Below, piece after piece: positions 1-6,577 of a DNA stretch of 23,704 bases; position 1 is the first letter of the stretch, and each line of letters begins with the position of its first letter. The notes under the pieces were generated by a model. It was not told the origin of the DNA, did no database searches, and worked only from the letters and a program-made list of their open reading frames with translations. Source of the DNA: an uncultured Lachnospiraceae bacterium (GTDB taxonomy: Bacteria; Bacillota; Clostridia; Lachnospirales; Lachnospiraceae); NCBI GenBank assembly GCA_910579275.1, contig CAJTTO010000055.1:1-23704 (forward strand), in the 5' to 3' direction. The position numbers were made by a program, and so were the translations under genes.

Positions 1-340
1 ATATGGCCTGTTTTTCTGTTGCATCTTCAGTGAGTTTCCGAGACTACTCATACATATCCCGATTTGATTATATCATATCTTTATATGGAATCATACAATT
101 TTTATGAATACATTTCTCAACCCAATCCATAAAATCAGAAAAATCTGCATTTCTTTTCTGATTTCTTCTGGTCAATTAACAAATGAGAAAATCCGAGTCT
201 TTGCAAGACATGAAGATTTTGCCACAACGAAAAAATACTATTAGTTTCCGACTAATTCTATGGATAAGAGAGCAGATGCCTATGAAAAAGCACTTTTTTA
301 TACTAAGAAAGTGTAACCAACTGTAACCAATTATTTTAAC
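1..340. other. Left-edge region without a confident gene
   Basis: AT-rich DNA in which I support no gene. On the minus strand a short open stretch ending at a TAA at 68-70 reads like a protein C-terminus (contains DFMDWVEKCIHKN), but a stop at 176-178 cuts it off and no start or ribosome-binding site fits. Further left on the minus strand a possible start (ATG TAT GAG) is followed at once by TAG and then by protein-like codons running off the edge. Both could be decayed gene ends or chance. A 9-base direct repeat TGTAACCAA occurs at 312-320 and 322-330. Confidence 0.4.
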
Positions 341-378
341 AATAAAAAATGGAGAAACCTTAGTAAAATCAAGGCTTC
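341..378 (-). terminator. Intrinsic terminator after tRNA-Leu
   Basis: Read on the minus strand, an 8-bp stem (378-371 with 361-354, one G-U pair) with a 9-nt loop is followed within a few bases by a run of T (350-341). It lies 17 nt beyond the tRNA 3' end, which fits termination of a single-gene tRNA transcript. Confidence 0.6.
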
Positions 379-394
379 CCACACTTTAAACCAA

Positions 395-478
395 TGCGGA
401 AGATGGGACTTGAACCCACACGTCGTATCCGACACAAGATCCTTAGTCTTGCCTGTCTGCCAATTCCAGCACTTCCGC
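395..478 (-). tRNA. tRNA-Leu (anticodon AAG)
   Basis: An 84-nt class II tRNA on the minus strand. The 7-bp acceptor stem (GCGGAAG with CTTCCGC) closes with discriminator A at 395. The anticodon stem is CAAGA/TCTTG around loop CTAAGGA, giving anticodon AAG (442-444 on the plus strand), which decodes Leu CUU and probably more codons if A34 is deaminated to inosine. A long variable arm with a GTCG/CGAC stem and a T arm with the usual TTCAAGT loop are visible; the long variable arm is typical of tRNA-Leu. The CCA end is not encoded (TTGG follows instead), so it must be added after transcription. It is a single gene with its own promoter at 490-518 and terminator at 341-378. Confidence 0.95.
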
Positions 479-489
479 AAGCAAAAACT

Positions 490-518
490 ATATTATCTTA
501 TTTTAGGTCTTTTGTCAA
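490..518 (-). promoter_or_regulatory. Promoter of tRNA-Leu
   Basis: On the minus strand a perfect -35 TTGACA (518-513) is separated by 17 bp from TAATAT (495-490). The start site would fall about 5 nt upstream of the tRNA 5' end at 478, as expected for a tRNA promoter. An overlapping GATAAT would give a 15-bp spacer and is the less likely -10. Confidence 0.7.
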
Positions 519-556
519 TCACTTTTTTGGAATCTTTTTCATTTTGTTTACGGTTC

Positions 557-579
557 AGCCTTCGGCTTCCTGTTTCAGG
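557..579. repeat. Two tandem small hairpins at the end of the YjbR-like gene
   Basis: AGCC-TTC-GGCT (557-567) and CCTG-TTT-CAGG (569-579) are two adjacent perfect short inverted repeats; the second contains the stop codon of the upstream minus-strand gene. No T-run follows, so this is not a canonical terminator. It could be a weak transcript-end structure or part of a dispersed palindromic repeat; one copy alone cannot decide. Confidence 0.35.
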
Positions 580-940
580 CATCCAGAATTTCTCTCTGTC
601 TTTTTTTGCTAAACCCGCCAAGTACCAGTTCATAAGAACGATCCAGCATATCCTTTAACAAGTCGTCCGGAACCACACCGTCCGGTTTTATAGAATTCCA
701 GTGCATTTTGTTCATGTAATAGCCCGGAACAATATCCTCGTACTGTGCCCGCAGCGCCTCCCCCTGCGCAGGTTCCAGTTTGAGCGTGATATAATATGGT
801 TTGTCACTTGGAATTTCCAGACACAAAGCGGCAAACATCTTTCCGCCGATTTGATAGCGGATCCAGTTCCAATCTGCCTGCAAGTCTTTTGTAACTCCTT
901 TTTTTTGCAACAAGTACGCGTCCAGCCAATCGTATCTCAT
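575..940 (-). CDS. YjbR/MmcQ-like protein
   Basis: A 121-residue protein of the MmcQ/YjbR family, a small fold often annotated as DNA-binding whose biochemical role is poorly defined. The family pattern is visible: IGGKMFAAL near residues 31-39, a KPYYITLKL strand near 47-55, and the conserved GYYMNKMHWNSI block at 73-84 followed by a C-terminal helix (LLKDMLDRSYELV). The start at 940 was chosen because GGAGGA lies about 8 nt before it; an upstream in-frame ATG at 973 would overlap the preceding gene's end and lacks such a site. It follows the YolD-like gene by 29 bp on the same strand, so it is probably the last gene of the polymerase operon. A role in DNA repair is suggested only by this context. 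Confidence 0.85.
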   Translation of the reverse strand: MRYDWLDAYLLQKKGVTKDLQADWNWIRYQIGGKMFAALCLEIPSDKPYYITLKLEPAQGEALRAQYEDIVPGYYMNKMHWNSIKPDGVVPDDLLKDMLDRSYELVLGGFSKKRQREILDA

Positions 941-969
941 ACATGCTTTCCTCCATCTGTCGTTTTTTT

Positions 970-1392
970 TCACACCATTGTATCAAATGAGAGTGCCGTA
1001 ACATCCCTGATTAGTATATTTGTTCCATCCCTCATAATTATAGTACCCTTGTATCTGTCGATTTTGCGAATGCGGCCTGTTACAGTGACGTAAGCGCCGC
1101 CGGCTTTTTTCTCGTCCGGCAGAAAATAAGTGACAGAAGCTTCCGGCTGTTCCTCCATCTGCTCCTGCAGCGTCCGCAGCTTATCATCCAGTTCCGCTGC
1201 CATATCCTCGTCCAACTCTATCCGCGTCTCGGTCAGCCGCCCAGTCTCCCGAATGGCAGCTTCGTAACCTGTAAGCGCCGCAAACGGTGAAAACTGTGCC
1301 GCCCGCTCGGAAACCGGCATTTGTGGATGCGACACCGAGACATGATGCGCAAGTCGGATGATATCCTCATAATTATCCGCTGCCGTTTTCAT
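970..1392 (-). CDS. YolD-like family protein
   Basis: A 140-residue YolD-like protein. Proteins of this family are encoded next to Y-family polymerases in Firmicutes and have been likened to UmuD in that setting; their exact action is not settled. The N-terminal family motif (SERAAQFSPFAALTGYEAAI, 28-47) is clear, followed by an acidic, probably coiled helix (57-83) and a C-terminal beta segment (GRIRKIDRYKGTIIM, 106-120). The start ATG overlaps the polymerase stop as ATGA (1392-1389), with GGAGG about 9 nt upstream inside the polymerase gene, so the two proteins are probably translationally coupled. No catalytic Ser/Lys dyad of UmuD type was noticed. Confidence 0.9.
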   Translation of the reverse strand: MKTAADNYEDIIRLAHHVSVSHPQMPVSERAAQFSPFAALTGYEAAIRETGRLTETRIELDEDMAAELDDKLRTLQEQMEEQPEASVTYFLPDEKKAGGAYVTVTGRIRKIDRYKGTIIMRDGTNILIRDVTALSFDTMV

Positions 1393-2909
1393 GCCCTGTG
1401 CCCTCCGATTTGATTATTTCGTTCCAGCGTAGTCGCCCCTTCCTCTAGATTCATCCCTTTCATAATCGCATTCTTTCCAAATTTCTTTTTGATATCCAGC
1501 ACAGCCCTCTGCACGTCCCTTTCCCGCTTCAGTTCCGCCTCCTCCTGCTCCTTCTGTTTCTGCAGGGCTTCATAATCCGTAAATAAATCCAGCTGTTCAT
1601 AGCTTTCTTTCTCTTTAATCCTGCATTCTTCCGTCACATGGTTTGCAGTGACTGCCACCCGCCTGACCAATAATTCTTTATCTACGATATCTTCATATAG
1701 CGTCGTAACAGCATCCAGAATCAGCCGCGTGGAGGAAGTGAAACGCCCGATATTTACAGTTCCATGCGCGTGCTTGGGCACTCTGCGCCCATAGCGATCC
1801 ACTGTGACCGCGCCTTTATAGCGCCTGCGTATCTCCGGATCCGAAAGATTTTCCCTGTCATACCCCACCGTCAGTACCAGCTGATCCGTCACCAGCCCTT
1901 TGTCAACCAAATCCAGTACCAGCAGATCCGTCATCTCCCGCACAATCAATTTTGCTTTTTCAAAGCTGTAGGGGCACTGCAGCACCTGACCGGAACCCAG
2001 ACTATTCGTCTCCGGACGATATGCTTTTACGTCGGCAATCGTGCAGGGTTCCCAGCCCCATGCGTGGTCGATCAGCAGCTCCGCGTTGATGCCAAACAAT
2101 TTGTATAACAAATCTTCGTTATAAAAGTCTGTCTGCTTTCCGACAGAACATCTCGCCACGTCGCCCATTGTAAAAAGCCCGTTTTCTTCCAGTTTCCTTG
2201 CATATCCTCTCCCCACACGCCAGAAATCCGTGAGCGGACGGTGGCTCCACAAAAGCCTGCGGTACGTCATCTCGTCCAGTTCCGCAATCCGCAATCCGTT
2301 TTCCTCCGGAACAACGTTCTTCGCCACAATGTCCATGGCAACCTTGCACAGATAAAGATTGCTTCCGATCCCAGCCGTGGCAGTTATGCCTGTCGTATCG
2401 AGAATATCCTGTATGATTCGTTTTGCAAGTCCGCGCGCGTCAATCCGGTACGCGTCCAGATAGTTTGTGACATCCATAAATACCTCGTCAATCGAATAAA
2501 CATGAATGTCCTCACCTGCCACATATTTCAGGTAAATATCGTAAATCCGTGTACTGTATTCCATATACAGTGCCATTCTGGGCAGCGCCGTGATGTACGA
2601 CACCGAAAGCGCCGAATTCCTTTGCAATTCTGTTGCATCAAAAGATGAACCGATAAAATTCCCCCCTGCCAAACGCACCGCATTGACTTCCCTAACTTTC
2701 TGCACAACCTCAAACAGCCTTGCCCTTCCGGAGATTCCATATGCTTTTAAGGATGGTGACACGGCAAGACAGATCGTCTTTTCCGTGCGGCTGCTGTCTG
2801 CCACAACAATATTGGTCGTAAGCGGATCCAGTCCCCGCTCCACCGCCTCGACAGATGCATAAAACGACTTTAAATCAACTGCTATATAGACATGCTTCTC
2901 CTCTGACAT
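1389..2909 (-). CDS. Y-family DNA polymerase (UmuC/DinB-like, translesion synthesis)
   Basis: A 506-residue Y-family polymerase that should copy past damaged template bases in the cytoplasm. Palm motifs are intact: the first metal-binding aspartate D12 in AVDLKSFYASVEA, and the S-I-D-E motif at 139-142 supplying D141/E142. A helix-hairpin-helix region follows (about 170-250), then the little-finger domain (about 300-420). A canonical beta-clamp-binding motif QLDLF sits at 439-443, followed by a charged coiled region (445-480) and a C-terminal tail. The length matches the UvrX/YqjW-type subgroup that is paired with YolD rather than short DinB. The AGGAG site is unusually close to the ATG at 2909; a second GGAGGG lies 12 nt upstream of the start. 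It leads an operon with the YolD- and YjbR-like genes. No Gram-positive LexA box was found upstream, so damage induction is not shown by the sequence. Confidence 0.93.
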   Translation of the reverse strand: MSEEKHVYIAVDLKSFYASVEAVERGLDPLTTNIVVADSSRTEKTICLAVSPSLKAYGISGRARLFEVVQKVREVNAVRLAGGNFIGSSFDATELQRNSALSVSYITALPRMALYMEYSTRIYDIYLKYVAGEDIHVYSIDEVFMDVTNYLDAYRIDARGLAKRIIQDILDTTGITATAGIGSNLYLCKVAMDIVAKNVVPEENGLRIAELDEMTYRRLLWSHRPLTDFWRVGRGYARKLEENGLFTMGDVARCSVGKQTDFYNEDLLYKLFGINAELLIDHAWGWEPCTIADVKAYRPETNSLGSGQVLQCPYSFEKAKLIVREMTDLLVLDLVDKGLVTDQLVLTVGYDRENLSDPEIRRRYKGAVTVDRYGRRVPKHAHGTVNIGRFTSSTRLILDAVTTLYEDIVDKELLVRRVAVTANHVTEECRIKEKESYEQLDLFTDYEALQKQKEQEEAELKRERDVQRAVLDIKKKFGKNAIMKGMNLEEGATTLERNNQIGGHRA

Positions 2910-2970
2910 CGCTCCTGATTCCCTCCTGTATTATCCGGAAGTTTTAAATGCCTAATCCTCAAAGAAAATA

Positions 2971-3114
2971 TCATCTGTAAGGTACAGATTGCTTCGCAAT
3001 CACGGCAAGTTCATGCCCATACGGGCAAGTATAATATCTATCAATATTATATCTTATTTGCCAAAGCCTATGTATTTCATCCGCAGTTAAGTCCAGATAC
3101 CGTCCGCAGAACAT
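2971..3114 (-). CDS. Possible 47-residue protein built over three palindromes
   Basis: An ATG-started reading frame of 47 codons lies 61 bp before the polymerase gene on the same strand. Its translation is protein-like: a helical N-terminal half (LDLTADEIHRLWQIRYNIDR, 8-27) and a CPYGHE motif at 30-35. The frame stays open upstream to a stop near 3170, so a longer or older gene is possible. No ribosome-binding site precedes the ATG. Three perfect inverted repeats (2987-3001, 3014-3027, 3030-3051) lie inside it, so it may instead be a chance ORF across a palindromic repeat element. I do not recognise a family with certainty. Confidence 0.35.
   Translation of the reverse strand: MFCGRYLDLTADEIHRLWQIRYNIDRYYTCPYGHELAVIAKQSVPYR
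2987..3051. repeat. Cluster of three adjacent inverted repeats
   Basis: GATTGC-TTC-GCAATC (2987-3001), TGCCC-ATAC-GGGCA (3014-3027) and TATAATAT-CTATCA-ATATTATA (3030-3051) stand side by side. None is followed by a T-run that would make it a standard terminator for the response regulator gene ending at 3164. The clustering of perfect short palindromes between two operons resembles a dispersed repeat unit or a structured RNA element. Confidence 0.6.
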
Positions 3115-3163
3115 TATTGCACGTTCTAGAGCATATTTGAACACGATGTACCAGAAACACCGC

Positions 3164-3532
3164 CTACGCTTTCAGCACACGGTCAATTCGCTTATGCAAA
3201 TCCTCTCCCTGAAACGGTTTTAGGATATAGTCATAAATCCCCAGTTTGGATGTCTCCACAACCGACGTTTTATCCTGCTTGGATGTCAGCATTATGACAG
3301 GAATTTCCTTGCACTTTTCCATCTCACGAATCTCCCTTAAGGTCTCAATGCCATCCTTTTGCGCCATCTGAATATCCAGAAGAATCAAATCCGGTTTTTC
3401 ACGCCGCAGATACTGCAAAGCACGCGACCCGGAATTGACAGGAATCACTTCATATTCCTTTTTCAGTTCCTGTTCAATCGCAGCAAGACTAATACTGTTA
3501 TCATCCACCGCCAAAATCCTTAATTTTTCCAT
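3164..3532 (-). CDS. Receiver-only response regulator (CheY-like)
   Basis: A 122-residue single-domain receiver with no output domain. The acidic pocket (DD in AVDDNS, residues 10-11), the phospho-acceptor aspartate in LLDIQM (residue 53), the switch Thr in MLTSK (residue 83) and the conserved Lys in LKPF (residue 105) are all present. The start at 3532 is preferred because AGGGGG lies 9 nt upstream; the in-frame ATG at 3541 directly abuts this site and would have no spacer. It follows the hybrid kinase by about 42 bp on the same strand and is the likely acceptor of phosphate from that kinase's Hpt domain. It probably acts by protein contact or as a phosphate sink, since it carries no DNA-binding or enzymatic domain. 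Confidence 0.92.
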   Translation of the reverse strand: MEKLRILAVDDNSISLAAIEQELKKEYEVIPVNSGSRALQYLRREKPDLILLDIQMAQKDGIETLREIREMEKCKEIPVIMLTSKQDKTSVVETSKLGIYDYILKPFQGEDLHKRIDRVLKA

Positions 3533-3574
3533 TTCAGTCATCCCCCTTAACTACTTTATGTATTTTATTGCCTG

Positions 3575-6433
3575 TTATACATTACAGGCACATTCTAACA
3601 TTTCCTGCAGCATATGCTCTGCCACCTCGTCTTCATATAGCTTCAGCTGCCCCTGTATCTCTGTCAGTTTCCTTTCAATATCAGGATCCAGCCTGTATTG
3701 CATAAGTTCCTCAATTTTTTGCGCACAGTCTTTCGCCCGAAAATTCTCCAGGCTGTCCAGTGCCTCGCTGATTCCTTTCACAAAATCCGCATGGCCAATC
3801 ACACGCGTTTTTTCCGCCATATCCTCTGATTTGCGGAAGTTTTCAAGGAATTGGGATATGTGTGCAATCTGTGCCTCATATGCCGCAAGCAGCTCTGATA
3901 TGTGTGCGTCAACAAATGCCGTGTCACCTCTGTTCACCGCATTCTCCTGATCGAGCGCACTTTTTGAAACATGCATCGCACCCACATTGGCAGAAGCGCT
4001 TTTCAACCCATGCACTTCAATGCCGTAATTCTTATAATCCTGCTTTTCCCAAAGCTCCCGCAAAACGGCCAGTTTCCGCTTTCCATCCAGACAGTACAAG
4101 TCCAACAATTCAAAATAATCCTCTGCAGTGCCGGAATAACGCTTGGACAGCTCATCCGCGTCAATCCCTTCAATGCAGATATTCTTTATTTCATTATCGC
4201 TGTTGTCCTCTGTACCGCCGCTATCTTCCAAAACATCACCTGATGTCCTCTTTTCCTCTGGAATCCACCTGATAAGCGCCTCATGCAGGGGACGTCTGTC
4301 CAGTGGTTTTGTGATAAAATCCTGAAACCCATTTTCCAGAAATGTTTCCCTGACACCTTCCATCGCATTTGCAGTCAGTGCAATAATCACCGGCATGCTG
4401 CCGTTTTCCCCGCAGTCGCTGCGCATAATTTGTACCGTCTCGATTCCGTCCATTCCCGGCATCATGTGATCCATAAAAATAATGTCATAACGTTTCTTCC
4501 GCACAAGCGCAATCGCTGCCGTGCCACAGTCTGCATCATCTATCTCCAGACCGTAAGACTGTAAAAATATTGTTGCAATTTTCCTGTTAATCCGGTTGTC
4601 ATCAACCACCAGTACCTTGCACCCCTCTGCCGTAAACGGTCTTAGTTCATGTTCCTTCTGAACTTCCTCCTCCGGATTCTCGGACAAAGTCCTAAAGTCC
4701 ACAATCTTTTGCGGAATCTCCACGGTAAATACAGTCCCCTCACCGTACACACTCTCCACCTGAATCGTCCCCTGCATCAGCCCTACAAGATGTTTGGTAA
4801 TGGAAAGCCCGAGCCCTGTTCCCTCCACAGCCCGGTTTCTTTTGGAATCAACCTGCTTGAAATTCTCGAATATGCTTTTTAAATCCTCCTCATGGATACC
4901 GCAGCCTGTATCTTCAATGCGAAATATTAGACGCTCGGTGTCCTCGGAGTCCCGCACGCCGGAAACCGAGAGTGCAACATGACCTTTTTTGGTAAACTTG
5001 AGCGCGTTGTTTAATATGTTTATTAAAATCTGCCGAATCCTGCCCGAATCCCCCATGTAGCAGCATGGAATTGACATGTCAAACGCCCTTTTCAACCGAA
5101 GCCCGCGCTGTGATGCAACTACCTCCATCATATTTAGAACCTCACTGGCAAGGGACTTTACATGGTATGGCACCGGCACCAGTTCCATCTTGCCTGCCTC
5201 CACCTTGGATAAATCCAAAATATCATTGATAATCGACAGGAGGTTGCGCGATGCCGACTTGATGTCGCATGCGTGCTCATATACCTTTCTTCCCCTGCTC
5301 TCCTCCATGATAATGTCGCTCAGACCCACAATCGCATTCATTGGCGTCCTGATTTCATGGGACATATTTGCAAGAAACGCACTTTTTGCAATGTTTGCCT
5401 GCTCCGCCTGCTCCCGCACACGCTTAATTTCATCTATGTAATTCCTAGTCTCCGTCACGTCAAAAATGAGAACAACAAAGCCTTTGTTCTTCCCAAACTC
5501 ATCCACAATCGGTTCCACATGTCCCTCATAGAAATGATCATTCAGACAAAATTCTTTTTTCGTATCCTCCCCTAGCATCTCCTTTGGAAAGCCGTTTAGT
5601 CTGTCAATCGTTTCTCCTGTCATGAGAACTAAATCTTTAAAAATGCCTGCCGCCGCCGGATTGTAATTTGCAATCTGCCGCTGTTCGTCAAGGGCAATCA
5701 CTCCGTCGCTCATACTGTTCAGCAGTATACCGAAAGCCAGACTGCTGAAATCATACACTTTCCGAATCCATATCAGGATAACCACACCGGAAAGTACCAG
5801 TCCCAGAACAGCCGGCGTAGAGTCATATACACTTGTCAGTTTCATGGAATAAGCCCAAAGAGAGACCACTGGCAGAAAAGAGAGCACAAGAATCAATCCG
5901 CATCTCCTGTCCGCTGCATACTCCGGCTTTCTGATACAGACCCGAACCAGCACATAGAGGGAAAGAACATACGGAATAACGGTTCCGCACAGTATAAAAA
6001 TCCAGTAGCCTGGCCCATATTCCAGCCGCAGATAACCACGACCGTTCGCAGATTCCATCCACTGTATACTTCGGTAATACATATGATGCAAGTCACATGT
6101 GAAAATCAAAAAAAATATTAAAAGATCAACGATTTTTAGAACACCCAGAATTTTTTTCGGTGTTTTACCATTACAATAATTAAAAATGAAATGGCAGTAA
6201 CTAATTGGAATTGTCAGAGACCCCAGATACTGCATTTTGGCAGCCACAATGGCGGCCTCCATCGTAGGCGCCGTCAGCTCCAGCAGATAACCTGCATTCT
6301 GTACCAGTGCGCCCAGCAGAAAATACTGCATCAGCTTCTGCTCCTTTGCGCCGTCGCCCCGAAGCAGAAGCATCAATGCAAAAATAATGATACCAATAAC
6401 AAAAATCCCAATCCCCAAAAACACAACATTCAT
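3575..6433 (-). CDS. Hybrid sensor histidine kinase (7TM-PAS-HisKA-HATPase-REC-Hpt)
   Basis: A 952-residue membrane phosphorelay kinase. Order of domains: N-terminal block of about seven membrane segments (5-25, 35-55, 66-86, 98-113, 143-165, 178-198, 207-224) of the histidine-kinase 7TM type; PAS domain (about 235-330); HisKA with the H-box NMSHEIRTPMNA, phospho-His H359; ATPase with N-box (N472, N476), G1 DTGCGI (508-513) and G2 GTGLGL (538-543); receiver with D611/D612, acceptor D655, T687 and K709; and a C-terminal Hpt domain with H808 in EVHGLKSASANVG. All relay residues are intact, so phosphate can pass H359 to D655 to H808 and then to the receiver-only protein encoded next. The ligand of the 7TM sensor is unknown. 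A promoter is visible at 6477-6505. The ribosome-binding site is weak. Confidence 0.95.
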   Translation of the reverse strand: MNVVFLGIGIFVIGIIIFALMLLLRGDGAKEQKLMQYFLLGALVQNAGYLLELTAPTMEAAIVAAKMQYLGSLTIPISYCHFIFNYCNGKTPKKILGVLKIVDLLIFFLIFTCDLHHMYYRSIQWMESANGRGYLRLEYGPGYWIFILCGTVIPYVLSLYVLVRVCIRKPEYAADRRCGLILVLSFLPVVSLWAYSMKLTSVYDSTPAVLGLVLSGVVILIWIRKVYDFSSLAFGILLNSMSDGVIALDEQRQIANYNPAAAGIFKDLVLMTGETIDRLNGFPKEMLGEDTKKEFCLNDHFYEGHVEPIVDEFGKNKGFVVLIFDVTETRNYIDEIKRVREQAEQANIAKSAFLANMSHEIRTPMNAIVGLSDIIMEESRGRKVYEHACDIKSASRNLLSIINDILDLSKVEAGKMELVPVPYHVKSLASEVLNMMEVVASQRGLRLKRAFDMSIPCCYMGDSGRIRQILINILNNALKFTKKGHVALSVSGVRDSEDTERLIFRIEDTGCGIHEEDLKSIFENFKQVDSKRNRAVEGTGLGLSITKHLVGLMQGTIQVESVYGEGTVFTVEIPQKIVDFRTLSENPEEEVQKEHELRPFTAEGCKVLVVDDNRINRKIATIFLQSYGLEIDDADCGTAAIALVRKKRYDIIFMDHMMPGMDGIETVQIMRSDCGENGSMPVIIALTANAMEGVRETFLENGFQDFITKPLDRRPLHEALIRWIPEEKRTSGDVLEDSGGTEDNSDNEIKNICIEGIDADELSKRYSGTAEDYFELLDLYCLDGKRKLAVLRELWEKQDYKNYGIEVHGLKSASANVGAMHVSKSALDQENAVNRGDTAFVDAHISELLAAYEAQIAHISQFLENFRKSEDMAEKTRVIGHADFVKGISEALDSLENFRAKDCAQKIEELMQYRLDPDIERKLTEIQGQLKLYEDEVAEHMLQEMLECACNV

Positions 6434-6476
6434 AAAACCATATCACCACATACAATAAATGTAAAAATATACCTTT

Positions 6477-6505
6477 ATGATATCAGCATTCTGCATTTTT
6501 GTCTA
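6477..6505 (-). promoter_or_regulatory. Promoter of the hybrid kinase operon
   Basis: On the minus strand TAGACA (6505-6500) is followed after exactly 17 bp by TATCAT (6482-6477), each five of six to the sigma-A consensus. The start site would lie about 35-40 nt before the kinase ATG. It sits in the 144-bp gap after the ABC permease gene, so the kinase is probably transcribed independently of the transporter. Confidence 0.6.
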
Positions 6506-6577
6506 TGTTTAATTGAAATCTACAAATATATAACATTTACAACATTGTTTATGACATCTATTTTTATTGTGATTGCC

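Noticed and set aside
1..68. Minus-strand gene start at the left edge with an early TAG
   Set aside because: Only about 15 codons are visible after the stop; too little to call a gene or a nonsense mutation.
312..330. Direct repeat TGTAACCAA as a regulator-binding site
   Set aside because: Suggestive 10-bp phasing, but no gene can be supported downstream on either strand.
701..1093. Long plus-strand open frame opposite the YolD/YjbR genes
   Set aside because: It is antisense to well-supported genes, has no ribosome-binding site and no protein-like motifs.
2987..3051. Short CRISPR-like array
   Set aside because: The three units are different palindromes, not copies of one repeat, and have no regular spacers.
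3105..3145. Possible LexA box from GAAC/GTTC elements
   Set aside because: Spacings are 10 and 12 bases, or inverted, not the N4 spacing of a Gram-positive LexA box.
3435..3950. 171-codon plus-strand frame opposite the hybrid kinase end
   Set aside because: Ser/Ile/Cys-rich shadow of the coding strand with no start signal.
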